Shown here one piece after another: positions 14,755 to 23,346 of a stretch of 64,000 nucleotides of DNA. Each line of letters starts with the position of its first letter. The first letter of the stretch is position 1. The stretch spans positions 434,001 to 498,000 of the forward strand of contig NZ_AP031573.1 in NCBI RefSeq assembly GCF_041154745.1, given 5' to 3'. The position numbers and the translations under genes are program-made. This stretch comes from Flavobacterium sp. CFS9. Its GTDB lineage: Bacteria; Bacteroidota; Bacteroidia; Flavobacteriales; Flavobacteriaceae. The notes under the pieces are model-generated. The model saw only the letters and a program-made list of their open reading frames with translations. It did no database searches and had not been told where the DNA came from.

Positions 14755-15738
14755 CTAAAGATGCTTTCTAACATAATTGATAATTTCCTTAATTATCTCC
14801 TCTACTGCATTGGCTTCTGGGCTAAATTTACTTCCGTCAAAATATCGGGCATCAGTACCATTCCCGGTAGGAGAGCAATGGTGTACATCGATAGATTCTC
14901 TCCAAAAATTAGCGTGATTTTTCCACTCTTCTTTATTGACCAAAGCGGGTTCAGTAAACCAAAGATTCCATGACAAGGTATTTCCGGGCTGAAGCATGTT
15001 TCCTGAACCAATATTAAAAGCTTTCATGATTAAATGATTAAAATCATCAACAACTTTGTCTTTGGTTAACTTAATATCTCCAATTTCAACGGCCAGATAA
15101 GCGGTAGCAAATGCTTTACCCTCATGTAATGCAAACGGAGGATTTTCAAATTCAGGATTTAATCCATGTATCACTTCAAAGATAGGCTGATCAGGATCAT
15201 TCTGCTTGTGTGTAGTAACTCTTATGGCATTATCTTTATTCAATGGAAATTTTGGAAAGCTATATTCCAATAGCGGCCAAATCTCTTTGATCTTATCGCC
15301 TTGCTGTTCATTTGGCGTTAACCAAATTTTACCTTCCACTGTCATGTCTATGGCGATCTCTTTTGTTACTTCGTTAACCCAGCCTCTTTGTCCGGTAACC
15401 GTAACCTCAACATTTATACAAATTTCATCTTTAAGCCAGACTCCCTGCTGCGGGCAGATAACAGAATACACCCGACCTTCATCAGTATAACCCGCTCTGG
15501 AAATGTAAGGTGCAAATTGTTGGTAACATCTTCTCTTATTAGGACTGTCTTTTTGGGTTTCCCAGCTAAATTCAGGCCACCTTACGCCAAGCTGACGTTG
15601 TAAAAAACTAATATTATCCATGTTACTCAACATCGGTAAAGAGGAAAGATCCCGTGTTGGATATAACATAGGTGAACCTGCTGGCGGGAATCCGCCAACC
15701 CATCCCGTTGGAATAGGTGAATTTTCATTGTTTTGCAT
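14755..15738 (-). CDS. Protein of unknown function (327 aa)
   Basis: Not recognised. It lacks a signal peptide or membrane segment. The N-terminus is Pro/Gly-rich (TGWVGGFPPAGSPMLYPTRD). The middle is beta-rich, with ICPQQGVWLKDEICINVEVT and TVEGKIWLTPNEQQGDK. The C-terminus has ESIDVHHCSPTGNGTDARYF and ends in a helix. The His-His-Cys segment might be an active or metal site, but no family supports this. It stands alone with a 244-base gap to the M57 gene. Confidence 0.7.
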   Translation of the reverse strand: MQNNENSPIPTGWVGGFPPAGSPMLYPTRDLSSLPMLSNMDNISFLQRQLGVRWPEFSWETQKDSPNKRRCYQQFAPYISRAGYTDEGRVYSVICPQQGVWLKDEICINVEVTVTGQRGWVNEVTKEIAIDMTVEGKIWLTPNEQQGDKIKEIWPLLEYSFPKFPLNKDNAIRVTTHKQNDPDQPIFEVIHGLNPEFENPPFALHEGKAFATAYLAVEIGDIKLTKDKVVDDFNHLIMKAFNIGSGNMLQPGNTLSWNLWFTEPALVNKEEWKNHANFWRESIDVHHCSPTGNGTDARYFDGSKFSPEANAVEEIIKEIINYVRKHL

Positions 15739-15921
15739 GATTTGTCGATTATTAGGGTTTAAGTAATAAATCTAGTACAAAATAGAATCTTACAGCTACG
15801 TAGAATTACCCGTTTTACTTTTAAGTTACTGTTTTTTAACCAAAGAAATCAGGATTGACATGAGGTGTTCAACTACCTTATCAGCAAACACAAAATCTGA
15901 AGCAATTACCCAAAACAAAGT

Positions 15922-15949
15922 GAGGCTGCTCCAATTACGGAACAGCCTC
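15922..15949 (-). terminator. Terminator-like hairpin behind the M57 gene
   Basis: GAGGCTG-C-TCC pairs with GGA-A-CAGCCTC across a six-base loop. On the minus strand the run after the stem is only moderately T-rich (CTTTGTTTTGGG), so strength is uncertain. Confidence 0.55.
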
Positions 15950-15982
15950 GAATATTTTGCAAAGAACGCTTTAATTCAACTT

Positions 15983-16813
15983 CTAATATAGGTAATTCAG
16001 AGCAGTAATATCATTACTATTGAAAGCTCCTGTTTCATTTGAGCTGAAACATGCTCTCATGTATGAAGTTGAATCATATCCTGTAGGAGTTCCCGGAATA
16101 TGAATTGCTCCAACACCAGCAGCTCCTTCGTTTGAATTTTGTCCACAGCTTTGACGGCTAAAATAGTCTGTATGACGTAAACCAATACAGTGACCAATTT
16201 CGTGCGCTGCTACGTGAGCGTTTACATTTACTGAATAAGTATCTAATCCAGAGTACAATGTAACTGAGTTATAAGGATTTCCTCCAGTAGGGAATCCGGC
16301 TACTCCACCGGCACCTCCGGATTGTCTTCTTACTACTATGTTTGCACCTGTAGTACTTGATCCGAAAGTTAGTGTAAAGTTAATCGTCAATCCTAAACTA
16401 TTGTATCTGTTTACTGCTGCACGTAATCCGGCTTGCATATTAGCAGAAAGAGCTGTTGTACCTGTTCCGGTTAATCCAACAATTTTAATAGTTCTTGGAG
16501 CACCTACCAAGTTAGTAGTACGATATTGCTCTGAAGTGATACCTCCGTGAAGATCCATTTGTTTCAATTGTGCATCCGTTATAACGATGTCACCTTCAAC
16601 CAGGTAAGCATCTTCAGTGGTACCGTCTAATTTGGTATTTTTAATTACCTGAACATCATTGTTGTTCAATGCAAGTGAGCTAATTTTATCTAACACATCT
16701 TGTGACACTGTTAGAGCTTCTTTGTTTGGTTGAGTTACCTCATCCTCTTTATTACAAGACAATAGCGATAGCGCTATACACGACAAAAGTAAGGTTGTTT
16801 TAATTGTTTTCAT
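15983..16813 (-). CDS. M57 family metallopeptidase, lipoprotein (276 aa)
   Basis: Exported zinc protease. The N-terminus is a lipoprotein signal (LLLSCIALSLLSCNKED) with the lipobox Cys near residue 20. The zinc site HEIGHCIGLRH lies near residue 205, matching the HExxHxxGxxH pattern and the dual-action HEIGH label given to this family. The N-terminal ~100 residues look like a propeptide (DGTTEDAYLVEGDIVITDAQ). A downstream MRACFSSNETGAFNSNDI segment is the usual ending. It is probably outer-membrane associated; the substrate is unknown. Confidence 0.88.
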   Translation of the reverse strand: MKTIKTTLLLSCIALSLLSCNKEDEVTQPNKEALTVSQDVLDKISSLALNNNDVQVIKNTKLDGTTEDAYLVEGDIVITDAQLKQMDLHGGITSEQYRTTNLVGAPRTIKIVGLTGTGTTALSANMQAGLRAAVNRYNSLGLTINFTLTFGSSTTGANIVVRRQSGGAGGVAGFPTGGNPYNSVTLYSGLDTYSVNVNAHVAAHEIGHCIGLRHTDYFSRQSCGQNSNEGAAGVGAIHIPGTPTGYDSTSYMRACFSSNETGAFNSNDITALNYLY

Positions 16814-16927
16814 TTAAAAGTGTTTTGGTTAGTTAAATAAGTTGATATTTTTAGGGTCTTTACAAAATATTACTACTTTATTGTCAAAACTACATAGATT
16901 TAGTATTAAAATACTTATAAAAGCAGT

Positions 16928-16959
16928 AATTTAACAAATTAAATGTATTTTGTTAAATT
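16928..16959. repeat. Inverted repeat in the 569-bp gap before the S8-type protease
   Basis: Between 16814 and 17382 no gene is seen. AATTTAACAAA and TTTGTTAAATT form perfect 11-bp arms around a 10-base loop. It could be an operator for the divergent M57 and protease genes. Otherwise the gap is AT-rich and without clear structure. Confidence 0.4.
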
Positions 16960-17382
16960 ATTTTTCTATTTTTTATGCAATAATCGCATAAAATTTAGTA
17001 TAAGCCCAGCGAAAACAAGCAACACAATATAAATCAACATGTTACACCAAAACAAAATCTCAAAAAAAATTAATTTTAGATTTCGTATACTTCGCGGGTG
17101 AAAACAAATCTGATAAATGCTTAACAGCTTCGAAATACAGTTGAAAGTTCCTAAAAATTAACCGAGCCTCCCAAAATCAGGGGTTCCGAACGAAATAAAA
17201 ACGAATAAAATTTTTACAAATATTTTGATAACTTTGATTTTTTAGCGACGATATTCGATTCAATTAGAAGTATTTAAAAAAGATTTCTATCGTAAACTTA
17301 AAAAGTAATACATCGCTAAAAAAGTCAGTTTTTGTCATAATATTGATCAAAATGGTTACAATTGCCCTAACACCTATAGTAA

Positions 17383-20097
17383 ATGAAGATAAAAATTACA
17401 TCCCTCCTTTTTATGGCAACGACCATCTGTTTGTCGCAAAACTCCAAAAAATGGGAGCAATACTTAAAGAAAGAAAATGACGGAACATTTGAAAAATACT
17501 CACTTACGGATATCGAAAATGCACATCGCAATCAGTACACTATTGTAAAAAAATTAGACGCTGCCTATTGTATTGTTGAAAATAAAAGTTCAAAATACAA
17601 TCGGTCGTCGAAAGAGGTACTTCCCGTTAATAATCTGTGGAAATTGCCCTCGGATTTTTCAAATCATCAAGAAAACAAAAAATACATCATAGCCACTAAT
17701 ACTATTGAATCGCTCCTTACTGATTTAAAGCTGGCAAACATTTCTGTTATTAAAATACTTGATGATCATCTTGTAATTATAGAAAGTGATTCCAAAACCA
17801 TTCTTGATAAGATTATTTCCTTGAGCAGCGTCACTGCTGTTTCACAAGAAGCACTGCAACCTGAAAGCGAGTCTAAAATAGCAGATCAAAACTTTACGCT
17901 CAATGCCATAAATAAAGCGCTTATTCATTTCCCTCTTCTCACAGGTGAAAATCAAATTACCTCTATCAAAGATGAGCTTTTTGATACAAAAGATGTTGAT
18001 CTCTTCAACAAACATATTCCTTCCTCAACACAATCTTCGACGGTATCAAGCCACGCAACCGCCATGGCCACTATAGTTTCGGGATTGGGAAATAGCTCTG
18101 TTTTAGGAAAAGGGGTTGCCATAAAAGCGAAGTTACAATCGTCTGACTTTTTAAATCTCTATCCCGATGAAATAGCCACTTTACAGGGTGCCACCACTCA
18201 AAATCATTCTTATGGTACAGTGATTGAGAATTTTTATGGTTCACTTGCAAATGCTTACGACAATCAATTGGCCTTAAATCCCGATTTGACGCATTGCTTT
18301 TCATCCGGTAATAAAGGATTGGAAGGCTATAAATCTATCACCGGTAATTTTAAACAATCTAAAAACAGTATTGCCTTCGGTTGTGTAGATCAGAATGAAG
18401 TCATCCTGTCTTTTTCATCAAAAGGCCCTGCTTATGACGGCAGAATAAAACCAGAAGTAGTTGCTTACAGCTCGCAAGGGACATCAAATTCTACTGCATT
18501 GGCCACTGGAATTATCACTCTTATGAAGCAACAGTATAAAACGATACATAATACTACTTTGTCTAATGCCTTAGCAAAAGCCATTCTCGTTAATAGTGCA
18601 AAAGATTTGGGCAACACTGGCCCTGATTTTACCTATGGCTTCGGTAATATCAATGCTGATAAATGTCTGAAAACAATCAGTGAAAACAGATTTATAAACG
18701 ATAAATTGGCCTCCGGTCAAACCAATTCACATACTATTACACTTCCTCCAAATGCGAAAAACTTAAAAGTAACCTTAGTCTGGAACGACTTACCCGCTCC
18801 TATTAACAGCAATATAAGTCTGGTAAACGATTTAGATCTGGAAGTCATTTCATCCGACCATACTACTTTCTTGCCCTGGATTCTGAATCCTGAAGTTCCT
18901 CAGCAGCCCGCCACTAAAGGAAAAGACAAACTGAATACTGTCGAACAGGTAGCGGTTGAAAATCCGACTTCCGGGACTTATACTATTACTGTTAACGGTA
19001 CATACGTCTCAAATGCTTCTCAGGATTACAGTGTCGCTTACGAATATGAGCCGGAAAATCAATTTGAATGGAACTACCCTCTTGCTAACGATAATTTCCC
19101 TTATGATGGTAAAATAGTTTCTCCTTTCAAATGGAGCTCTTCCTTTTCCGGTGCCTCCGGTCAATTGTCGATCAGTTATAATAATGGACAGACCTGGGAG
19201 ATTATAGCAAATAGTATCCATTTAGATAGCGAACAATTTACTTATGCTCCTGCAGAGAAAAAATTCTCGAAAGCAAAACTAAAAATGACCATTGGCAATA
19301 CAGATTATATATCGGATTCCTTCACCGTTTCCTACGATTTAAACATCAGAACCAGTTTAGTATGCGACGGCACAACAGAAATTAATTGGGACAAACCTGC
19401 AGATGTTACCTCGTTTAGAATTTATCAACTGACAAGTGATCATTTAGAATTTAAAGAACAGGTAACTGACAACAATTATGCTTATACTGACGGAAAAATT
19501 TACACTGTTACTCCTGTGATAAATGATAGTGAAGGAATAAAAAGCGAGTCGACCTTACAGTATGATCCAAACTCAAATTGTTACTTTGAATTGACTTTGG
19601 CTGAAGTTTTGGAAGAAGACCAAATAAAGGTCAGTGCCAGTGTTTTTAGCTTGTACAACATCAAAAGAATAGATTTAGTAAAGATCAATAATTCAACTGA
19701 AAGTGTCATTAGTACTCTCAACGATGTTCAATCGAAAACCTTCTCTTTTCTGGATACAACTCCAATAAAAGGCAGTAACAAATATAAAATCAATATCATA
19801 TTAGGGAGCAATACTACCGTAAGTTCCCAAATTATTGATGCTAACTATTTAGGTGATGATTTGTTTCTGATTTACCCAACACTATTAAGCAAAAATGAAG
19901 AATTAAATATTGAAGCAAAAAAAGTGGAAGCCGCTACTTTTTACCTATACAATGTTAGCGGACAAAATATTATTACTTCTTCATTTCTTTCTAAAATCAA
20001 TACTATCAATTTAAAAAATACGCCCTCGGGAATTTACCTCTATAAAATAATAACTAGTTCAGGTGGAGTACAAACGGGAAAGATTGCGGTTTTTTAA
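17383..20097 (+). CDS. S8 (subtilisin)-like secreted protease with T9SS sorting domain (904 aa)
   Basis: A signal peptide (MKIKITSLLFMATTICLSQ) leads into a ~180-residue prodomain-like region. The peptidase part has an Asp-rich segment KDELFDTKDVD, the His region SSHATAMATIVSGLG (the usual HGT is HAT), SSGNKG and the Ser motif GTSNSTALATG. After ~residue 440 a P-domain-like jelly roll follows (LKVTLVWNDLPAP, LVNDLDLEV), then FN3-like modules. The C-terminus (LFLIYPTLL... FYLYNVSGQNI... SGIYLYKI) is a type A T9SS signal, so the protein is exported by the type IX system. Cell-surface or extracellular proteolysis is expected; activity depends on the altered His motif. Confidence 0.85.
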   Translation: MKIKITSLLFMATTICLSQNSKKWEQYLKKENDGTFEKYSLTDIENAHRNQYTIVKKLDAAYCIVENKSSKYNRSSKEVLPVNNLWKLPSDFSNHQENKKYIIATNTIESLLTDLKLANISVIKILDDHLVIIESDSKTILDKIISLSSVTAVSQEALQPESESKIADQNFTLNAINKALIHFPLLTGENQITSIKDELFDTKDVDLFNKHIPSSTQSSTVSSHATAMATIVSGLGNSSVLGKGVAIKAKLQSSDFLNLYPDEIATLQGATTQNHSYGTVIENFYGSLANAYDNQLALNPDLTHCFSSGNKGLEGYKSITGNFKQSKNSIAFGCVDQNEVILSFSSKGPAYDGRIKPEVVAYSSQGTSNSTALATGIITLMKQQYKTIHNTTLSNALAKAILVNSAKDLGNTGPDFTYGFGNINADKCLKTISENRFINDKLASGQTNSHTITLPPNAKNLKVTLVWNDLPAPINSNISLVNDLDLEVISSDHTTFLPWILNPEVPQQPATKGKDKLNTVEQVAVENPTSGTYTITVNGTYVSNASQDYSVAYEYEPENQFEWNYPLANDNFPYDGKIVSPFKWSSSFSGASGQLSISYNNGQTWEIIANSIHLDSEQFTYAPAEKKFSKAKLKMTIGNTDYISDSFTVSYDLNIRTSLVCDGTTEINWDKPADVTSFRIYQLTSDHLEFKEQVTDNNYAYTDGKIYTVTPVINDSEGIKSESTLQYDPNSNCYFELTLAEVLEEDQIKVSASVFSLYNIKRIDLVKINNSTESVISTLNDVQSKTFSFLDTTPIKGSNKYKINIILGSNTTVSSQIIDANYLGDDLFLIYPTLLSKNEELNIEAKKVEAATFYLYNVSGQNIITSSFLSKINTINLKNTPSGIYLYKIITSSGGVQTGKIAVF

Positions 20098-20134
20098 ACT
20101 GATTACTTATAATCGTTTTTTACATTTGATACTC

Positions 20135-20167
20135 AAACCCGACAGGTATTAAAAACCTGTCGGGTTT
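20135..20167 (+). terminator. Terminator after the S8-like protease
   Basis: AAACCCGACAGGT pairs perfectly with ACCTGTCGGGTTT across a short A-rich loop. It is located 38 bases after the stop. The trailing T tract is weak, but the stem is strong. Confidence 0.7.
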
Positions 20168-20322
20168 AAATGTTTCTATGTCTAAGATTTTTTTTCACAC
20201 GCAGATTCCGCAGATTCTCTAATCTTTTCAATCCATTAATCTATGGCTATTACTTTTCAACATGCCCAAAAGGTCATAACTATCCATTTAAAACTATCTG
20301 CATATTGCTTTACTCTCAAAAT

Positions 20323-20364
20323 AAAAAAGCCCTTCAAATGGAGATTTTCCATCGAAAGGCCTTT
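20323..20364 (-). terminator. Terminator after the alpha-galactosidase
   Basis: Read on the minus strand: AAAGGCCTTTCGATGGA pairs imperfectly with TCCATTTGAAGGGC, followed by TTTTTT. It is 24 bases past the stop codon. Confidence 0.65.
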
Positions 20365-20387
20365 CGTCTATACAAAAACTAATTTAA

Positions 20388-22586
20388 CTACAATTCTGTA
20401 ATTTCGAGAACAACACTGCTTTCGACTTTAGACGAAGAAACGCGTAAACCCACATTCATTAAATAATCTCCAGTAAAAGATTCTCCGGATTCTTCGACTG
20501 ATTTCTTTGCTTCGGGCATCAGATTTATTTCTTCCACTTTATAGGTTTTATTTGGATCTAACCCTTGGAAACGAACTGCATTGTATTGCGGATCATAAAG
20601 CGGATGAAGCGTATAAGAGAACAAAACAGCCTTGCTTTTTGACTCGTTCACATACATTAATACAGCACGGCTTTCGTCATAAGGAGAAATCATTCGGTAC
20701 AGGTCACCATGCCAAATTACCGGACTCAATCGCTTATAATTGGCTACGGCCTCCTGACAATATTTCAATTCTTTTTCTTTCAGTTCTTTTACATTAATAT
20801 CAAAACCTAATTTGCCCATCATCGCTACATCAGTCTTGAATTTAATCGATTGATTTCCCCAGGAAGTTACATGGTTACAAATCGAAAAGGCGGGAAAAAA
20901 CTGCGAATATCCCCATTGGATGAATACTCTGTTGAAAGGATCGGTATTGTCGCTTGCCCAAAATTCTGTAAAATATTGAAGCAATCCGTAATCGGTTCTG
21001 CCTCCGCCACCGGCGCAAAGCATCATAGGTAAATTTGGATATTTCATTTTAATGCGATCCAAAACTTTATACAAACCTCTGGTGTATTCAATAAACAAAT
21101 GTGACTGCTGATTTTTCAAATAGGCCGAATAAGCATTAGTCATCATTCTGTTGCAATCCCATTTAAAGAAAGCTACTCCTTGTTTGGTCTGCATAATATC
21201 GTCTACTGTTTTGAATACGAAATCCTGCACTTGCGGATTACATAAATCTAAAACCAATTGGGTACGATAATAGCTTTCCGGTCGGTTGGGTAATTTCAGC
21301 ACCCAATCCGGATGTTTCTCGTACAATTCACTCTTCGGATTTACCATTTCGGGCTCAATCCAGATTCCGAACTTAATTCCTGTCTTTTCAGCTTCCTGCA
21401 TCAGGAAACCAATACCATTTGGCAGCTTGGTTTTAGTAGCCTGCCAATCTCCAAGTCCTGATTTATCACCGCTTCTTGGATACTTGTTTCCAAACCAGCC
21501 ATCATCCAATAAGAACATATCAACGCCCAACGTTTTAGAATCGGCAAACATGTCGGTCAATTTCTTTTCATCAAAATTGAAGAAGGTCGTTTCCCAATTG
21601 TTCAATAATGTCAGACGGGATTTTTCTCCATCTTTCACTCCGTATTTTTTAGCCCATGAATGCAGGTTTCTACTTGCCTGCCCTTTTCCTTTATTCGAAA
21701 AAGTATAAATAAAAGAAGGTGTTGTAAATACTCTCCCAGGCTCAAGATTATATTCGGAAGCAAACGGATTGATTCCGGAACTGATTCGAAGCGAGTTCTT
21801 ATTGTCTAATTCAAAAGTAAACTTAAAATTACCGGACCAGGCAATGGTTCCCGCCACAAGTTCACCTGAATTTTCATTGGCTTTAGCATTTAGAGACAAA
21901 AAGAAAACCGGAGTTTGATACATATCGGTACGAACTCCTAATTTCGAGTCAATTATCTTGGTACCACTTGTCAATTCACTTTCCTGCATGCGAGCTTCTT
22001 TGGCCCAGTCTCCGTGAAATTGAGTTAACCAATAATGATCGGCATCAAAATGCAGCATCGATGACGCGTAATTGTACAACATAACCGGTTTCTTTTCATG
22101 ATGCACAATTTCGGTCCATTGTTCTATTGTATTCTCGTTGTAAAAGGCTTTATAATGCAGTGTAACTTCTACCGGATACACAGGGTCTTTAAGTTTGATA
22201 ATAGTTTCCGTCGTGTTAGCATCTAATTTTTGTGTACTATGATTCACGTAGTTTAATTCCAAAGAAGGATTACCATCATTATGCGTCATTCGAATTGCGG
22301 GTTCAAACAAATTCTCAGTTCCAAAAGTCGGGTAAGCCTGATGTCTTAAATTAACCAGCGGATTTCCATCGTTAACCACAAACGATTTTGTACTTTCTTT
22401 CGAAACTACATTGTATCCGGAATTATCCCTAAGTTTTGTCCCTAAATAAGACTGATACAGCACACCGTTCTTTCCTGCCTTTAAAATCAAAGCAGTATTC
22501 TGAGTCTCAATCTGAATTTGTTCTCCCTGTGCATTAGCTTTACAAAGCAGCATTGTAAAAACCAATAGAAATAGTTTTTTTTTCAT
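20388..22586 (-). CDS. GH36 family alpha-galactosidase, exported (732 aa)
   Basis: Removes terminal alpha-linked galactose from oligosaccharides. Signal peptide MKKKLFLLVFTMLLCKANAQ. The N-terminal beta-supersandwich spans ~30-330 and the catalytic barrel starts near LLDDGWFGNKYPR (~359). FGIWIEPEMVNP (~406), the nucleophile Asp in FFKWDCNR (D477) and the acid/base region WASDNTDPFNR (~543) are all GH36 features. Length fits the family. It is divergent from SusC and carries a 21-bp operator-like site upstream, so it is probably induced with the PUL. Confidence 0.92.
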   Translation of the reverse strand: MKKKLFLLVFTMLLCKANAQGEQIQIETQNTALILKAGKNGVLYQSYLGTKLRDNSGYNVVSKESTKSFVVNDGNPLVNLRHQAYPTFGTENLFEPAIRMTHNDGNPSLELNYVNHSTQKLDANTTETIIKLKDPVYPVEVTLHYKAFYNENTIEQWTEIVHHEKKPVMLYNYASSMLHFDADHYWLTQFHGDWAKEARMQESELTSGTKIIDSKLGVRTDMYQTPVFFLSLNAKANENSGELVAGTIAWSGNFKFTFELDNKNSLRISSGINPFASEYNLEPGRVFTTPSFIYTFSNKGKGQASRNLHSWAKKYGVKDGEKSRLTLLNNWETTFFNFDEKKLTDMFADSKTLGVDMFLLDDGWFGNKYPRSGDKSGLGDWQATKTKLPNGIGFLMQEAEKTGIKFGIWIEPEMVNPKSELYEKHPDWVLKLPNRPESYYRTQLVLDLCNPQVQDFVFKTVDDIMQTKQGVAFFKWDCNRMMTNAYSAYLKNQQSHLFIEYTRGLYKVLDRIKMKYPNLPMMLCAGGGGRTDYGLLQYFTEFWASDNTDPFNRVFIQWGYSQFFPAFSICNHVTSWGNQSIKFKTDVAMMGKLGFDINVKELKEKELKYCQEAVANYKRLSPVIWHGDLYRMISPYDESRAVLMYVNESKSKAVLFSYTLHPLYDPQYNAVRFQGLDPNKTYKVEEINLMPEAKKSVEESGESFTGDYLMNVGLRVSSSKVESSVVLEITEL

Positions 22587-22703
22587 AAAAAATGGTTCGG
22601 TAATAGTAAGAGATTGCTTCTTATGTTTGGTTTGTGGTATTCCTTATTCTATTTTCATTTAGTCAAAAATGAATTTCAAAAGTATAACAATCAAACAATA
22701 ACC

Positions 22704-22724
22704 CATACCAGTACCCACCAGTTT
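22704..22724 (-). promoter_or_regulatory. PUL operator-like site, galactosidase side
   Basis: Plus-strand CATACCAGTACCCACCAG and three T residues are the reverse complement, with one mismatch, of the site at 23164-23184. On its reading strand it contains two CTGGT half-sites in direct repeat. It lies 118 bases upstream of the GH36 start. The region 22587-23346 otherwise holds no gene. Confidence 0.65.
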
Positions 22725-23163
22725 ATTTTAATCTTGCGTAAAATGAATTTTATACCACTTCTGCTACTATTTTAATTCTGATACTATATTACCCACTTTT
22801 AAGGATGAAAATGATCATCATGATCATTAAAGCAAAAAATCTGATAAAATCTCTTTTTACTTCCTTCCATAAGAAAAGTAACTTTTTTAATTGTCTTAAT
22901 TAATCTCTCTAAAATCAGGTAAAAACCTTATTTGCAAAAGCATTTCTGCTATTTTCATGCAAATCTATCCTCCCTGCTGTTTTCTAAAAAAAATCATTTT
23001 CTATTCTTCCATTCCGGCAGTCCGTTTAGTTTTGACTTTCCAAAATACAAGAAAATTCTTCCATTACAAATGGTTCGTGGTTTTGTGCTTTATATTCATA
23101 TATTATCCGTTTTATTTTTAATTTTTAATTATTTATCGCCATTTTATTAAATATACCGCAAAA

Positions 23164-23184
23164 AAACTGGTAGGTACTGGTATG
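23164..23184 (+). promoter_or_regulatory. PUL operator-like site, SusC side
   Basis: AAACTGGTAGGTACTGGTAT and G, containing ACTGGTA twice in direct repeat 10 bases apart. It points toward susC as its partner points toward GH36. It also covers the ATG at 23182 that opens the longest frame, which argues for the downstream SusC start. Confidence 0.65.
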
Positions 23185-23346
23185 CAAGATTTTAGAACAT
23201 TTATACTTTTGATTTTCACATTTATCTCTTTTTCACAAACAGACAAATCAGTATTCCACACATCCAGTCTGCTTCTAAAAAGAAAAAAGGAGAGCAGATC
23301 TGACAAATTAAAAAATTCATTACTAACCAAAACCACTAAGAAAACC

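Noticed and set aside
23182..23346. Extended SusC N-terminus from the ATG at 23182
   Set aside because: That start is inside the 21-bp operator-like site and adds a second signal-like segment; the ATG at 23347 gives a normal SusC length and signal.
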